Shown here: positions 26,078 to 33,351 of the stretch, piece by piece | How positions within the stretch are numbered: position 1 is the first letter of the stretch | How the letters are laid out: each line of letters begins with the position of its first letter | Origin: UBA2821 sp902763335 | Lineage (GTDB): Bacteria; Bacillota; Clostridia; Lachnospirales; Lachnospiraceae | Length of the DNA stretch: 64,000 bases | Assembly (NCBI GenBank): GCA_052066835.1 | Contig: JBQHRJ010000003.1 | Reading direction: 5' to 3' (one strand) | Translations under genes and position numbers: made by a program | Notes under the pieces: generated by a model | Databases searched by the model: none | Told to the model about the DNA's origin: nothing | What the model saw: the letters and a program-made list of their open reading frames with translations, nothing else

Positions 26078-26938
26078 ATGAAGAAAAAGAAGGAAAGACG
26101 TTCAGAAGATGAAAAGCTGGAGATAGTTAAGGGACTAAGGCTGATAGATGATACCTTGTTTGAGGTGTTTATAAGTGACGGGGATGCCTGTGAGGAACTG
26201 TTACAGGTGATTCTTGACAATCCCGGACTGCGGATAGACAGAAGTACTCTTGTTCCACAGAAGACATTTTCCATTCAGCAGGGAAGATCGGTAAGAGTGG
26301 ATGCATATGTTGAAGGAGAAGAGGATACAGTATTTAATGTGGAGATTCAGAAGAGTAATGACACCAACCATGTAAAGAGAGCCCGTTATAATGCGGCATG
26401 TATAACAGTTAAGAGGTCAGAACCGGGTGACAGATTTGATGACATACAGGAGTTATACATTGTGTATATAACAGATTTTGACCTGTTCAAATCAGGACTC
26501 TCTGCATATCATGTGGAACCTTGCATAAAGGAGACAGGAGAGTTTGTAGATAACGGACTGCATCAGATATACATAAATGCACATGGAAGAGATGGGAGCA
26601 GAATATCACGGCTGATGAAACACTTTAATGAACCGGACTTTTCAGATGAAGAATTTCCTAAGATATCAGATAAAGTACACAGATTGAAACATGATAAAAA
26701 GGAGATGTTTGGTATGTGCAAGGCTGTAGAAGATTATGCGAATAAACGTGCGAAGGAATATGCGGAAGAGTATGCGAAAGAGTATGCAGAGAAACAAAGT
26801 ATAAGAATTTACATAGAAGCGACAATGAAATACTCAGGTTTACCGGAAGATAAGATTATAGAAGAGGTCGTAAACAGATTTAAAATAACAAAGGAAGAAG
26901 CAAAAGAGTATTACGATGAATGCAGCTTTTGGGAGTAA
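26078..26938 (+). CDS. PD-(D/E)XK nuclease family protein (Rpn/transposase-like)
   Basis: This 286-residue protein is of the PD-(D/E)XK nuclease 'transposase' family common in gut Clostridia. It opens with a helical segment (LRLIDDTLFEVFISDGDACEELLQVIL). The nuclease core reads VRVDAYVEGEEDTVFNVEIQKSN: Asp, then Glu-x-Gln in place of the canonical (D/E)xK. The C-terminal half has charged repeats (YAEEYAKEYAEK) forming a likely coiled coil. Members are related to recombination-promoting nucleases; the biological role here is unknown. The start at 26078 was preferred to 26072 because the GGAG site is 8 bp away rather than 2. It stands alone. Confidence 0.82.
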   Translation: MKKKKERRSEDEKLEIVKGLRLIDDTLFEVFISDGDACEELLQVILDNPGLRIDRSTLVPQKTFSIQQGRSVRVDAYVEGEEDTVFNVEIQKSNDTNHVKRARYNAACITVKRSEPGDRFDDIQELYIVYITDFDLFKSGLSAYHVEPCIKETGEFVDNGLHQIYINAHGRDGSRISRLMKHFNEPDFSDEEFPKISDKVHRLKHDKKEMFGMCKAVEDYANKRAKEYAEEYAKEYAEKQSIRIYIEATMKYSGLPEDKIIEEVVNRFKITKEEAKEYYDECSFWE

Positions 26939-27017
26939 GACAATTTTCCACAAAACCATACAAAGTATATAGAATAAAACATCATGTGATTGTGGAACTC
27001 TGCTGTATACTATATAT

Positions 27018-27152
27018 TGTGCAAATTTACGGACTGCAAAAGCGACATTCTGAGGCGGCCGGCACTTAGCAACCGTATTTTGGTTGCTTATGTACCGTTG
27101 CCAGCCGAAGATAGTGCGAACGTGAGAGCGTTGCAGTCCGTAAATTTGCACA
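27018..27152. repeat. Family B palindromic element, copy 2
   Basis: This 135-bp element is closed by perfect 22-bp complementary arms (27018-27039 with 27130-27151). It has an inner hairpin GCAACC-GTATTTT-GGTTGC. It matches the reverse complement of copy 1 (16930-17061) over nearly its whole length. In the outer arms two bases differ between the copies and both are compensated on the opposite arm. It lies just upstream of the promoter at 27184. Confidence 0.85.
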
Positions 27153-27183
27153 TGTTTATATAAAACAGCAAATAAATTACATT

Positions 27184-27221
27184 GTATCGTTTTTTACAAT
27201 ACACAACTTCATTTATATGAT
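27184..27221 (+). promoter_or_regulatory. Operator-promoter of the dehydrogenase operon
   Basis: A 19-bp dyad GTATCGTTTTTTACAATAC (27184-27202) overlaps the -35 TTTACA (27193-27198). A 17-bp spacer leads to the -10 TATGAT (27216-27221). The same dyad, -35, spacing and -10 recur at 30745-30782, so both operons probably share a regulator. Confidence 0.75.
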
Positions 27222-27236
27222 AAATTATCTCATAAC

Positions 27237-27288
27237 AAGGGAAGACAAAGAAGTCAGTACTTAACAGACTTCATGCGTCTTCCCTTTT
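27237..27288 (+). terminator. Leader terminator of the dehydrogenase operon
   Basis: An outer stem (AAGGGAAGAC with GTCTTCCCTT) and an inner stem (GAAGTC with GACTTC) end in a short T tract. It lies between the promoter and the first start codon, so it may act as an attenuator. Confidence 0.65.
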
Positions 27289-27342
27289 CACGTATTTGGT
27301 GCAGTAACAATAGGAATGGCAGACAGAAAGTGAGGAAAAGTT

Positions 27343-27660
27343 ATGAATAGAATTGAAAATCATCCGATATTAGGCGAAACTCCAAGTCGGAATAAAGTTA
27401 CATTTACTTATAACGGACAGGTTATGGAGGGATATGAGGGTGAACCGATTTCTGTGGCGTTAAAGGCGAATGGAGTTATGGCACACAGGTATACGGCAAA
27501 AAAACATGAGCCGAGAGGTATATTTTGTGCTATAGGAAGATGTACAGATTGTGTCATGATAGTAAATGATAAACCAAATGTAAGAACATGTATTACACCG
27601 TTAGAAGCCGGAATGAAGGTACAGACACAGTATGGTGTTTCGGCAGAAAAACAGGATTAG
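27343..27660 (+). CDS. (2Fe-2S)-binding small subunit of a heterotrimeric amine/amino-acid dehydrogenase
   Basis: This 105-residue ferredoxin-like protein belongs to the Fer2_4 type (HcnA/SoxA-N/LhpE-like). It has the cluster ligands in FCAIGRCTDCVMIVN and the later VRTC. It is the electron-transfer subunit of a complex with the two flavoproteins encoded downstream. The start has GTGAGG about 8 bp upstream, and the next gene follows after 15 bp. Similar subunits occur in hydrogen cyanide synthase, octopine/nopaline oxidase and D-hydroxyproline dehydrogenase. The sequence alone does not fix which substrate this complex uses. Confidence 0.85.
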   Translation: MNRIENHPILGETPSRNKVTFTYNGQVMEGYEGEPISVALKANGVMAHRYTAKKHEPRGIFCAIGRCTDCVMIVNDKPNVRTCITPLEAGMKVQTQYGVSAEKQD

Positions 27661-27675
27661 AACAGGAGGCACATC

Positions 27676-29253
27676 ATGAAGATAGAACGTTACGATATGA
27701 TAGTTGTAGGTGCAGGTCCGGCAGGATTGTCAGCAGCCATAGAGGCAGCAAAAAGAGGTATTAAGCCTATAGTGTTTGATGAGAATCAGAGACCGGGCGG
27801 ACAGCTTTTCAAACAGATACATAAATTTTTCGGCTCTAAGGAGCATAAGGCAAAAATCAGAGGATTTAAAATAGGTGAGGAACTTCTTGCAGAGGCAGAA
27901 CAGTATGGAGTAAAGGTTGTATTAAATGCCACTGTAATAGGACTTTATCCTGAAAAAGAAGTCACAGTGAGAATCGGAGATGAAGTAAAGCATTATAAGG
28001 GTGATGCAGTACTTGTAGCGACAGGTGCCGCAGAAAATATGGTGAATTTCAAGGGATGGACATTACCGGGAGTAATCGGTGCAGGGGCTGCACAGACGAT
28101 GATGAATCTTCATCATATAAAACCCGGAAACAGAGTTTTAATGCTTGGTTCAGGAAATGTAGGACTGGTAGTAAGCTTTCAGCTTCTGCAGTCCGGATGT
28201 GAAGTGGTAGCATTGGCAGATGCAGCTCCGAGAGTAGGCGGATATGGTGTACATGCGGCAAAAGTATCAAGATGTGGAGTTCCATTTTATCTTTCACATA
28301 CAATAGTGGAGGCAGAGGGAACAGATCATGTTACGGGAGTTGTCATCGGACAGGTTGGACCTGACTGGAAAGTTATACCGGGAACGGAGAAACATTTTGA
28401 TGTAGATACGATATGTCTGGCAGTCGGCCTTTCACCTATGTCACAGCTTCTAAAACAGGCAGGATGTAAGATGGCAGATACCAAGGGCGGATATGTTCCG
28501 GTGTGTGACGAAGATGGTGCTACATCAGTGCCCGGAGTATATGCAGCAGGAGATGTCTCAGGTATAGAGGAAGCCAGTTCAGCCATGATAGAGGGAAGAA
28601 TGAGTGGTGCTACCATAGCTGAGTATCTTGGATATATTACAAAAGAAGAAAAGGAAAGCAGGGTAAATGAACTTGAAGCACAGCTTGATACATTGAGACA
28701 GGGAATGTTTGCACCGAAGAACAGAGGAAAACTTGTAGAGAAAACAGAAGAGGGCATAGATGTATCCATGAATCTTCTTGAGAAAGGATATGTAGCCCAG
28801 GATGAGATAGAGCGTTATCCCGGTGTGACAAAGAGTAAGGGAATACATCCTGTTATAGAATGTACACAGAATATTCCGTGTAATCCGTGTCAGGATGCAT
28901 GTAAGATGGGATGCATAATGATAGGAAAGAACATTACATCGCTGCCGGCGGTTGACAGTAATCACAAATGTATCGGATGCGGTATGTGTGTTGCATCATG
29001 CAGCGGTCAGGCAATATTCCTTGTAGAGGAAGATGTGGAACCGGGATATGGTGAAGTGACAATGCCATATGAATTTTTACCTCTGCCGGAGGTAGGGGAT
29101 AAAGGAATGGCATATGGAAGAGACGGACGGGAGGTATGTGCTGCCGAGGTGACGAAAGTGCGGACATCCAAGGCATTTGACCATACGAACCTGCTTACTA
29201 TAAAGGTGCCAAATGAAATGTTGATGACGGCAAGATTTTACAAAGCAAAATAG
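27676..29253 (+). CDS. FAD-dependent pyridine-nucleotide-disulfide-type oxidoreductase with C-terminal Fe-S domain
   Basis: This 525-residue flavoprotein starts with an FAD Rossmann motif (VVGAGPAGLSAAIEAAKRG, residues 9-27). A second nucleotide-binding motif (MLGSGNVGLVVSFQLL) lies near 156, and the GVYAAGDVSGIEEAS FAD motif near 295. After residue 395 a cysteine-rich segment (CTQNIPCNPCQDACKMGC...CIGCGMCVASC) looks able to hold [4Fe-4S] clusters, which HcnB-type subunits usually lack. It is the alpha-type subunit of the complex encoded by this operon and should pass electrons between flavin and Fe-S centres. AGGAGG precedes its ATG. Confidence 0.87.
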   Translation: MKIERYDMIVVGAGPAGLSAAIEAAKRGIKPIVFDENQRPGGQLFKQIHKFFGSKEHKAKIRGFKIGEELLAEAEQYGVKVVLNATVIGLYPEKEVTVRIGDEVKHYKGDAVLVATGAAENMVNFKGWTLPGVIGAGAAQTMMNLHHIKPGNRVLMLGSGNVGLVVSFQLLQSGCEVVALADAAPRVGGYGVHAAKVSRCGVPFYLSHTIVEAEGTDHVTGVVIGQVGPDWKVIPGTEKHFDVDTICLAVGLSPMSQLLKQAGCKMADTKGGYVPVCDEDGATSVPGVYAAGDVSGIEEASSAMIEGRMSGATIAEYLGYITKEEKESRVNELEAQLDTLRQGMFAPKNRGKLVEKTEEGIDVSMNLLEKGYVAQDEIERYPGVTKSKGIHPVIECTQNIPCNPCQDACKMGCIMIGKNITSLPAVDSNHKCIGCGMCVASCSGQAIFLVEEDVEPGYGEVTMPYEFLPLPEVGDKGMAYGRDGREVCAAEVTKVRTSKAFDHTNLLTIKVPNEMLMTARFYKAK

Positions 29254-29276
29254 ATGCTGCGGAAATGGAGGCAATT

Positions 29277-29609
29277 ATGATTGATATTCAGGAAAAATTA
29301 AAGGAAATCGGACCTTATGTGGAGGCACCTGATGACTATATGCTGGTGTGCAGATGTGAGGAAGTAACTAAAGGTGAGATAAGAAAAGCAGTACATGAAG
29401 GCTTTTTTACAATAGAAGAGATTAGAAGATATCTTCGTTCAGGCATGGGACTCTGTCAGGGTCAGACATGTGGCAAGCTTGTCAAAGGTATAGTTTCAAG
29501 GGAACTTAAGGTGGCACCTACGGAGGTAGAGCCGGCTATATCGAGGGCTCCTATGAGACCTATGGAAATGGAGATATTGGCAGAGGATGGAGGTGTGGCA
29601 CATGAGTAG
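29277..29609 (+). CDS. BFD-like (2Fe-2S) protein
   Basis: This 110-residue protein contains a bacterioferritin-associated-ferredoxin-like domain with CRCEEVTKGEIRKAV and, 30 residues later, GLCQGQTCG, giving four cysteines for a [2Fe-2S] cluster. In related dehydrogenases this domain is usually fused to the alpha subunit; here it is a separate gene. The start at 29277 was chosen over an ATG at 29265, because GGAGG overlaps the earlier codon and sits 5 bp before the later one. Its stop codon overlaps the start of the next gene by 8 bp, so the two are translationally coupled. Confidence 0.82.
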   Translation: MIDIQEKLKEIGPYVEAPDDYMLVCRCEEVTKGEIRKAVHEGFFTIEEIRRYLRSGMGLCQGQTCGKLVKGIVSRELKVAPTEVEPAISRAPMRPMEMEILAEDGGVAHE

Positions 29610-30741
29610 AGTGGCAGATACGATTATTATAGGTGGCGGTGTCGTTGGATGTGCGGCTGCATATTATCTTGCAAAGGCAGGAAATTCAAATGTAATAGTA
29701 CTTGAGGGAACAAAGAGTATAGGACATGGCGGCTCAAGCAGAAATGGCGGTGGTGTCCGTCAGTCGGGACGTGATGTAAGGGAACTGCCTTATGCGATGT
29801 ATGGAATTAAAAATCTGTGGCCAAATCTTTCAGAAGAACTGGGTGTAGACACCGAATACACACAGAAGGGGAACCTTCGTCTTGGAAAAACGGAAGAACA
29901 TTTAAAAAAATTAAATACATTAGCCTCAAATGCACAGAGTGTAGGACTTGATGTGCGGATGGTGGACGCAAAAGAAGTAAAGGAAATATGTCCTTATCTT
30001 GCGGATGATATCATTGGAGCAAGCTGGTGTCCTACCGATGGACATGCTAATCCGCTTACAACGACTCTGGGATATTATAAACGTTCATTGGAGATGGGTG
30101 TAAAATATTATACAGATGCACCGGTTAAGGAACTCAGAAAAATAAAAGGAAAAGTCCGTCAGGTGGTGTTAAATGACGGAACAGTATTTGAAGGTGAAAG
30201 CATTATTCTGGCGGCAGGTTATGAAAGCAGGGAGATAGCCCGTACTGTCGGTGTGGATATTCCTATGACAAGACTTATCGATGAGGCACTTGTAACAGAG
30301 ATGCAGCCGCATATGTTTGATATAATGCTTGGAACTGCCGGTGGAGATTTCTATGGACATCAGGCACATCACGGCTCATTTGTATTCGGTTCAGACAGTG
30401 GATATGAGGTCGTGACAGATATGAAAGATCCGTCAGCGATGGAGACAAATTCTCTTACATTATCAGCAAGCTGTCGTGCCATTATGAGTTATGTTCCGGC
30501 ACTCAAGGATGCAAAAATCGTCAGAAGCTGGGCCGGATGGCTTGATAATGCATTTGACGGGGTACCGTTTATAAGCCGTGTTGACGAGGCACCGGGACTT
30601 ATATTGGCTTGTGGATTTACCGGACACGGATTTGGTACAGCGCCTGCCGTGGGACTTATGTTATCGCAGATGGTGGCAGGAGAGGAAACAGTAGTAGATA
30701 TTTCGGCACTGCGTTATGACCGATTCAAACCAATCCGTTAA
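29602..30741 (+). CDS. FAD-dependent D-amino-acid-oxidase-type dehydrogenase subunit
   Basis: This 379-residue DAO-family flavoprotein is HcnC/LhpB/SoxB-like. It has IIGGGVVGCAAAYYLAKAG at residues 9-27, the covalent- or tight-FAD region GHGGSSRNGGGVRQSGRD, and the C-terminal ACGFTGHGFGTAPAVG. It should oxidise the C-N bond of a secondary amine or amino acid and pass electrons to the Fe-S subunits encoded upstream. The start at 29602 has GGAGG 9 bp upstream. It is the last gene of the four-gene operon. The next promoter begins 3 bp after its stop codon. Confidence 0.87.
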   Translation: MSRVADTIIIGGGVVGCAAAYYLAKAGNSNVIVLEGTKSIGHGGSSRNGGGVRQSGRDVRELPYAMYGIKNLWPNLSEELGVDTEYTQKGNLRLGKTEEHLKKLNTLASNAQSVGLDVRMVDAKEVKEICPYLADDIIGASWCPTDGHANPLTTTLGYYKRSLEMGVKYYTDAPVKELRKIKGKVRQVVLNDGTVFEGESIILAAGYESREIARTVGVDIPMTRLIDEALVTEMQPHMFDIMLGTAGGDFYGHQAHHGSFVFGSDSGYEVVTDMKDPSAMETNSLTLSASCRAIMSYVPALKDAKIVRSWAGWLDNAFDGVPFISRVDEAPGLILACGFTGHGFGTAPAVGLMLSQMVAGEETVVDISALRYDRFKPIR

Positions 30742-30744
30742 TTC

Positions 30745-30782
30745 GTATCGTTTTTTACAATACGGCATGAATTAAATATGAT
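30745..30782 (+). promoter_or_regulatory. Operator-promoter of the cyclodeaminase-like operon
   Basis: The dyad GTATCGTTTTTTACAATAC (30745-30763) is identical over 19 bp to that at 27184. It overlaps a -35 TTTACA (30754-30759), 17 bp from a -10 TATGAT (30777-30782). The spacer sequences of the two promoters differ, so the match is not simply a duplicated block. Confidence 0.75.
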
Positions 30783-30827
30783 ACAATTATTGACGTGAAT
30801 CAGAAATATTGATATACTATGTATGAC

Positions 30828-30865
30828 AAAGGTGTCAATTGCAGAAGCAATTGGCACCTTTTTGT
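30828..30865 (+). terminator. Leader terminator of the cyclodeaminase-like operon
   Basis: A 15-bp stem with one G-U pair (AAAGGTGTCAATTGC with GCAATTGGCACCTTT) has an AGAA loop and a T tract. It lies between the promoter and the gene. Further on, ATCATACAT (near 30890) can pair with ATGTATGAT next to the ribosome site, so alternative folds are possible. Confidence 0.75.
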
Positions 30866-30940
30866 GTTTATATAAGATGATTTCATCCTAATCATACATA
30901 ACATATCAATCGCAGGAATGTATGATAGGAGGAAATAAAG

Positions 30941-32074
30941 ATGGGAACAAAAATTGATTTTTTATATTTAAGTGAGCAGGATATGGTGGCAGCCGGTGTA
31001 AAGGATATGGGCAAATGTGTGGAAGTGATGGAAGATATGATGGTGACACTTCAGAAAGGTGATTATGTCATGGGTGGTGAAAATCACAACTCTCACGGAT
31101 GCATGGTAACATTTCCGGAAAATCCTCAGTTCGAGGGTATGCCAAAGAATGGTGAGGACAGAAGATTCATGGCAATGCCGGCATATCTTGGCGGCAGTTT
31201 TAAGATGGCAGGAATGAAGTGGTACGGTTCTAACATTGAGAATAAGAAAGAAGGACTTCCACGTTCGATTCTTATGATGATGTTAAATGATAAGGATACA
31301 GGAGCACCGCTTGCACTCATGTCAGCTAACCTTTTAAGTGCATACAGAACAGGAGCTATACCAGGAGTCGGTGCAAAGTATCTTGCAAGAAAAGATTCAA
31401 AGGTGGTTTCCATAGTAGGTCCCGGTGTTATGGGAAAGACATCTATAAGTGCATTTATGAGTGTATGTCCAAACATTGATACCGTGAAAATCAAAGGGCG
31501 TAGCCAGAGAGGTATAGATTCCTTTGTAGAATTTGTAAAGACAGAATATCCGCAGATAGAGAATGTTGTGGTGTGTGAGACAATGGAAGAAGCGATTCGT
31601 GACAGTGACATTATTAGCACAACAACAAGTGTAGGAAATAAGGAAAAGGAATTTCCATTTATCGATGATGCATGGATAAAGAAAGGGGCTCTCATATGTA
31701 TGCCGTCGGCTGCCAGATTCAATGAAAGTTTCTATCTGGAAGACTCAACCAGACTGGTTGTTGATAATTACAAATTGTACGAGGCATGGGCAGATGAATA
31801 TCCATATCCGAGCTATGATCCGGTTCAGGTGGTAGGAGCAAAATTCATGGACCTGCTTCATGACAACAAAATAACAAGAGAAGAAATAATTGATGTGGCA
31901 GATGTTATAACCGGTGTACATCCGGGGAGAACAAGCGACGATGAGAGAATCATTTACTCGGTAGGCGGCATGCCTGTGGAGGATATCGCATGGGGTGAAA
32001 CAGTTTACAAAAATGCACTGAAAAAGGGCATTGGTGTGAAACTTAACCTCTGGGATAAACCGGAGCTTGCATAG
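30941..32074 (+). CDS. Ornithine cyclodeaminase/mu-crystallin family protein
   Basis: This 377-residue NAD(P)-dependent protein is related to ornithine cyclodeaminase. It has the substrate-site segment MAGMKWYGSN, the ALMSANLLSAYRTGAIPGVGAKYLA block, and the Rossmann motif VSIVGPGVMGKTSISAF near residues 155-171. Close homologues in Clostridia are commonly labelled 'tyramine oxidase subunit B', but that name rests on weak evidence as far as I know. It lies directly after the dehydrogenase operon under an identical operator, so it probably acts on the same pathway, for example handling the imine product. AGGAGG precedes the ATG. Confidence 0.85.
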   Translation: MGTKIDFLYLSEQDMVAAGVKDMGKCVEVMEDMMVTLQKGDYVMGGENHNSHGCMVTFPENPQFEGMPKNGEDRRFMAMPAYLGGSFKMAGMKWYGSNIENKKEGLPRSILMMMLNDKDTGAPLALMSANLLSAYRTGAIPGVGAKYLARKDSKVVSIVGPGVMGKTSISAFMSVCPNIDTVKIKGRSQRGIDSFVEFVKTEYPQIENVVVCETMEEAIRDSDIISTTTSVGNKEKEFPFIDDAWIKKGALICMPSAARFNESFYLEDSTRLVVDNYKLYEAWADEYPYPSYDPVQVVGAKFMDLLHDNKITREEIIDVADVITGVHPGRTSDDERIIYSVGGMPVEDIAWGETVYKNALKKGIGVKLNLWDKPELA

Positions 32075-32134
32075 TCCCAGAACTATTGGCGGAATTGCAA
32101 TGGTTATAACTGATGCATGTTGAGGTGAAAGGTC

Positions 32135-32944
32135 ATGAGGAAAGTAAATTATATTAAACCATTGCAGCCATATATGGTTCTGGTGTCAGAAAATTATCAG
32201 AGGGTGGATGAGAACAGACTTGGCATTTCCCACTGTTATCAGATGGATTTGTCACAGAATATGGACAGTGAGGTGGATGCGGTTCCGGACGGATGTATAG
32301 ATCTGGTGTTTTGTATAGATGACGGAAAAGTCAGTACTTCCATAGGTGGAACAGTTCTAAAGGCGAAACATTGGGAACTGGGACATGGTGGAACATGTTT
32401 TGGCATAAGATTTATGCCGGGTAGCGGAGTGATGCCAAAGGAATTGTCACCGGACATGCTGGTAAATCAGGATATTGAGATAGATGGAAATATTTTTGGT
32501 GATAATCTTGTGGAAAAGTTATCAGAACAGGAGAATATGTACCGGAGAGCAGAAATATTTATGAATGTTTATGAGACGTTAATTCATGATAATGAAGAAA
32601 CAGGTTTAAAAAAGCGGATAGAAGAGTATATAAGGAACAGGGTCTGTCAGAACGCGGGTCAGATTAATATGTCTGAACTTGCACAGGAGACCGGATATTC
32701 GGAGTGTTATCTTCGCAGGGTGTTTAAGGAATATAACGGAATATCACCTAAACAGTTTGCACAGTACATACGATTTCAAAATCTTTTAACCATATTGAAA
32801 AACAGTGACACATCAAATGAGAATCTCGCACTTGACTGTGGGTACTATGATGAGGCGCATATGATGAAAGAGTTTAGAAATTATGCAGGAATGACCATAG
32901 AAAAATATAAGAAGATTATTACACCGAAAAAGGATTTATTATAG
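32135..32944 (+). CDS. AraC-family transcriptional regulator
   Basis: This 269-residue regulator has an N-terminal sensor half (AVPDGCIDLVFCIDDG, a DUF6597-like pattern) and a C-terminal AraC double helix-turn-helix from about residue 165. The DNA-binding half reads MSELAQETGYSECYLRRVFKEYNGISPKQFAQYIRF and LALDCGYYDEAHMMKEFRNYAGMT. It lies inside the amine/amino-acid island between the cyclodeaminase-like gene and the PII-like gene. It is the best local candidate for binding the shared operators at 27184 and 30745, although AraC proteins more often bind direct repeats than dyads. Confidence 0.9.
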   Translation: MRKVNYIKPLQPYMVLVSENYQRVDENRLGISHCYQMDLSQNMDSEVDAVPDGCIDLVFCIDDGKVSTSIGGTVLKAKHWELGHGGTCFGIRFMPGSGVMPKELSPDMLVNQDIEIDGNIFGDNLVEKLSEQENMYRRAEIFMNVYETLIHDNEETGLKKRIEEYIRNRVCQNAGQINMSELAQETGYSECYLRRVFKEYNGISPKQFAQYIRFQNLLTILKNSDTSNENLALDCGYYDEAHMMKEFRNYAGMTIEKYKKIITPKKDLL

Positions 32945-32955
32945 GAGGAACGCAT

Positions 32956-33303
32956 ATGAGTGAATTATCAAAGATAGAAATAATAACAGGAATGTCAAAG
33001 TTATCAAAGCTCAAGACAGCATTAAGCAAAATAGGAGTAAGAGGAATCACGGTAATGCAGGTGTTAGGCTGTGGTGTGGAAAAAGGAACTCAGGAATATG
33101 AGGTTGATGAAAATGAGATAATGGAGCTGCTCCCGAAACAGCAGATTAATATCGTAGTGGAAACTTCAAAAGTGGATAAGGTAATAGAAACAGTCAAACA
33201 GGAACTTTACACAGGACATATAGGAGATGGAAAAATCTTTGTGTATGGTATAGACAATGTGGTTCGTGTACGTACCGGTGAAGAAGGAAATGATGCACTG
33301 TAG
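32956..33303 (+). CDS. PII-like signalling protein with altered T-loop
   Basis: This 115-residue protein has the PII fold and keeps TGHIGDGKIFVYG and VRTGEEG, the parts that bind ATP. Its T-loop differs from ordinary GlnB/GlnK and from the PII domain fused to Amt in this window. GAQKG becomes GVEKG (Gln39 to Glu), the YYRGV modification site becomes YEVDE (Tyr51 to Glu), and LPKVKVE becomes LPKQQIN (Lys60 to Gln). It therefore probably cannot be uridylylated and may not sense 2-oxoglutarate normally. It lies 11 bp after the AraC gene and 48 bp before an APC permease gene, which suggests it regulates that permease or the pathway. Confidence 0.88.
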   Translation: MSELSKIEIITGMSKLSKLKTALSKIGVRGITVMQVLGCGVEKGTQEYEVDENEIMELLPKQQINIVVETSKVDKVIETVKQELYTGHIGDGKIFVYGIDNVVRVRTGEEGNDAL

Positions 33304-33351
33304 AGTTTCGTAATTATATAAGATGATTTAGAATCTGGAAAGGAGCAGCAT

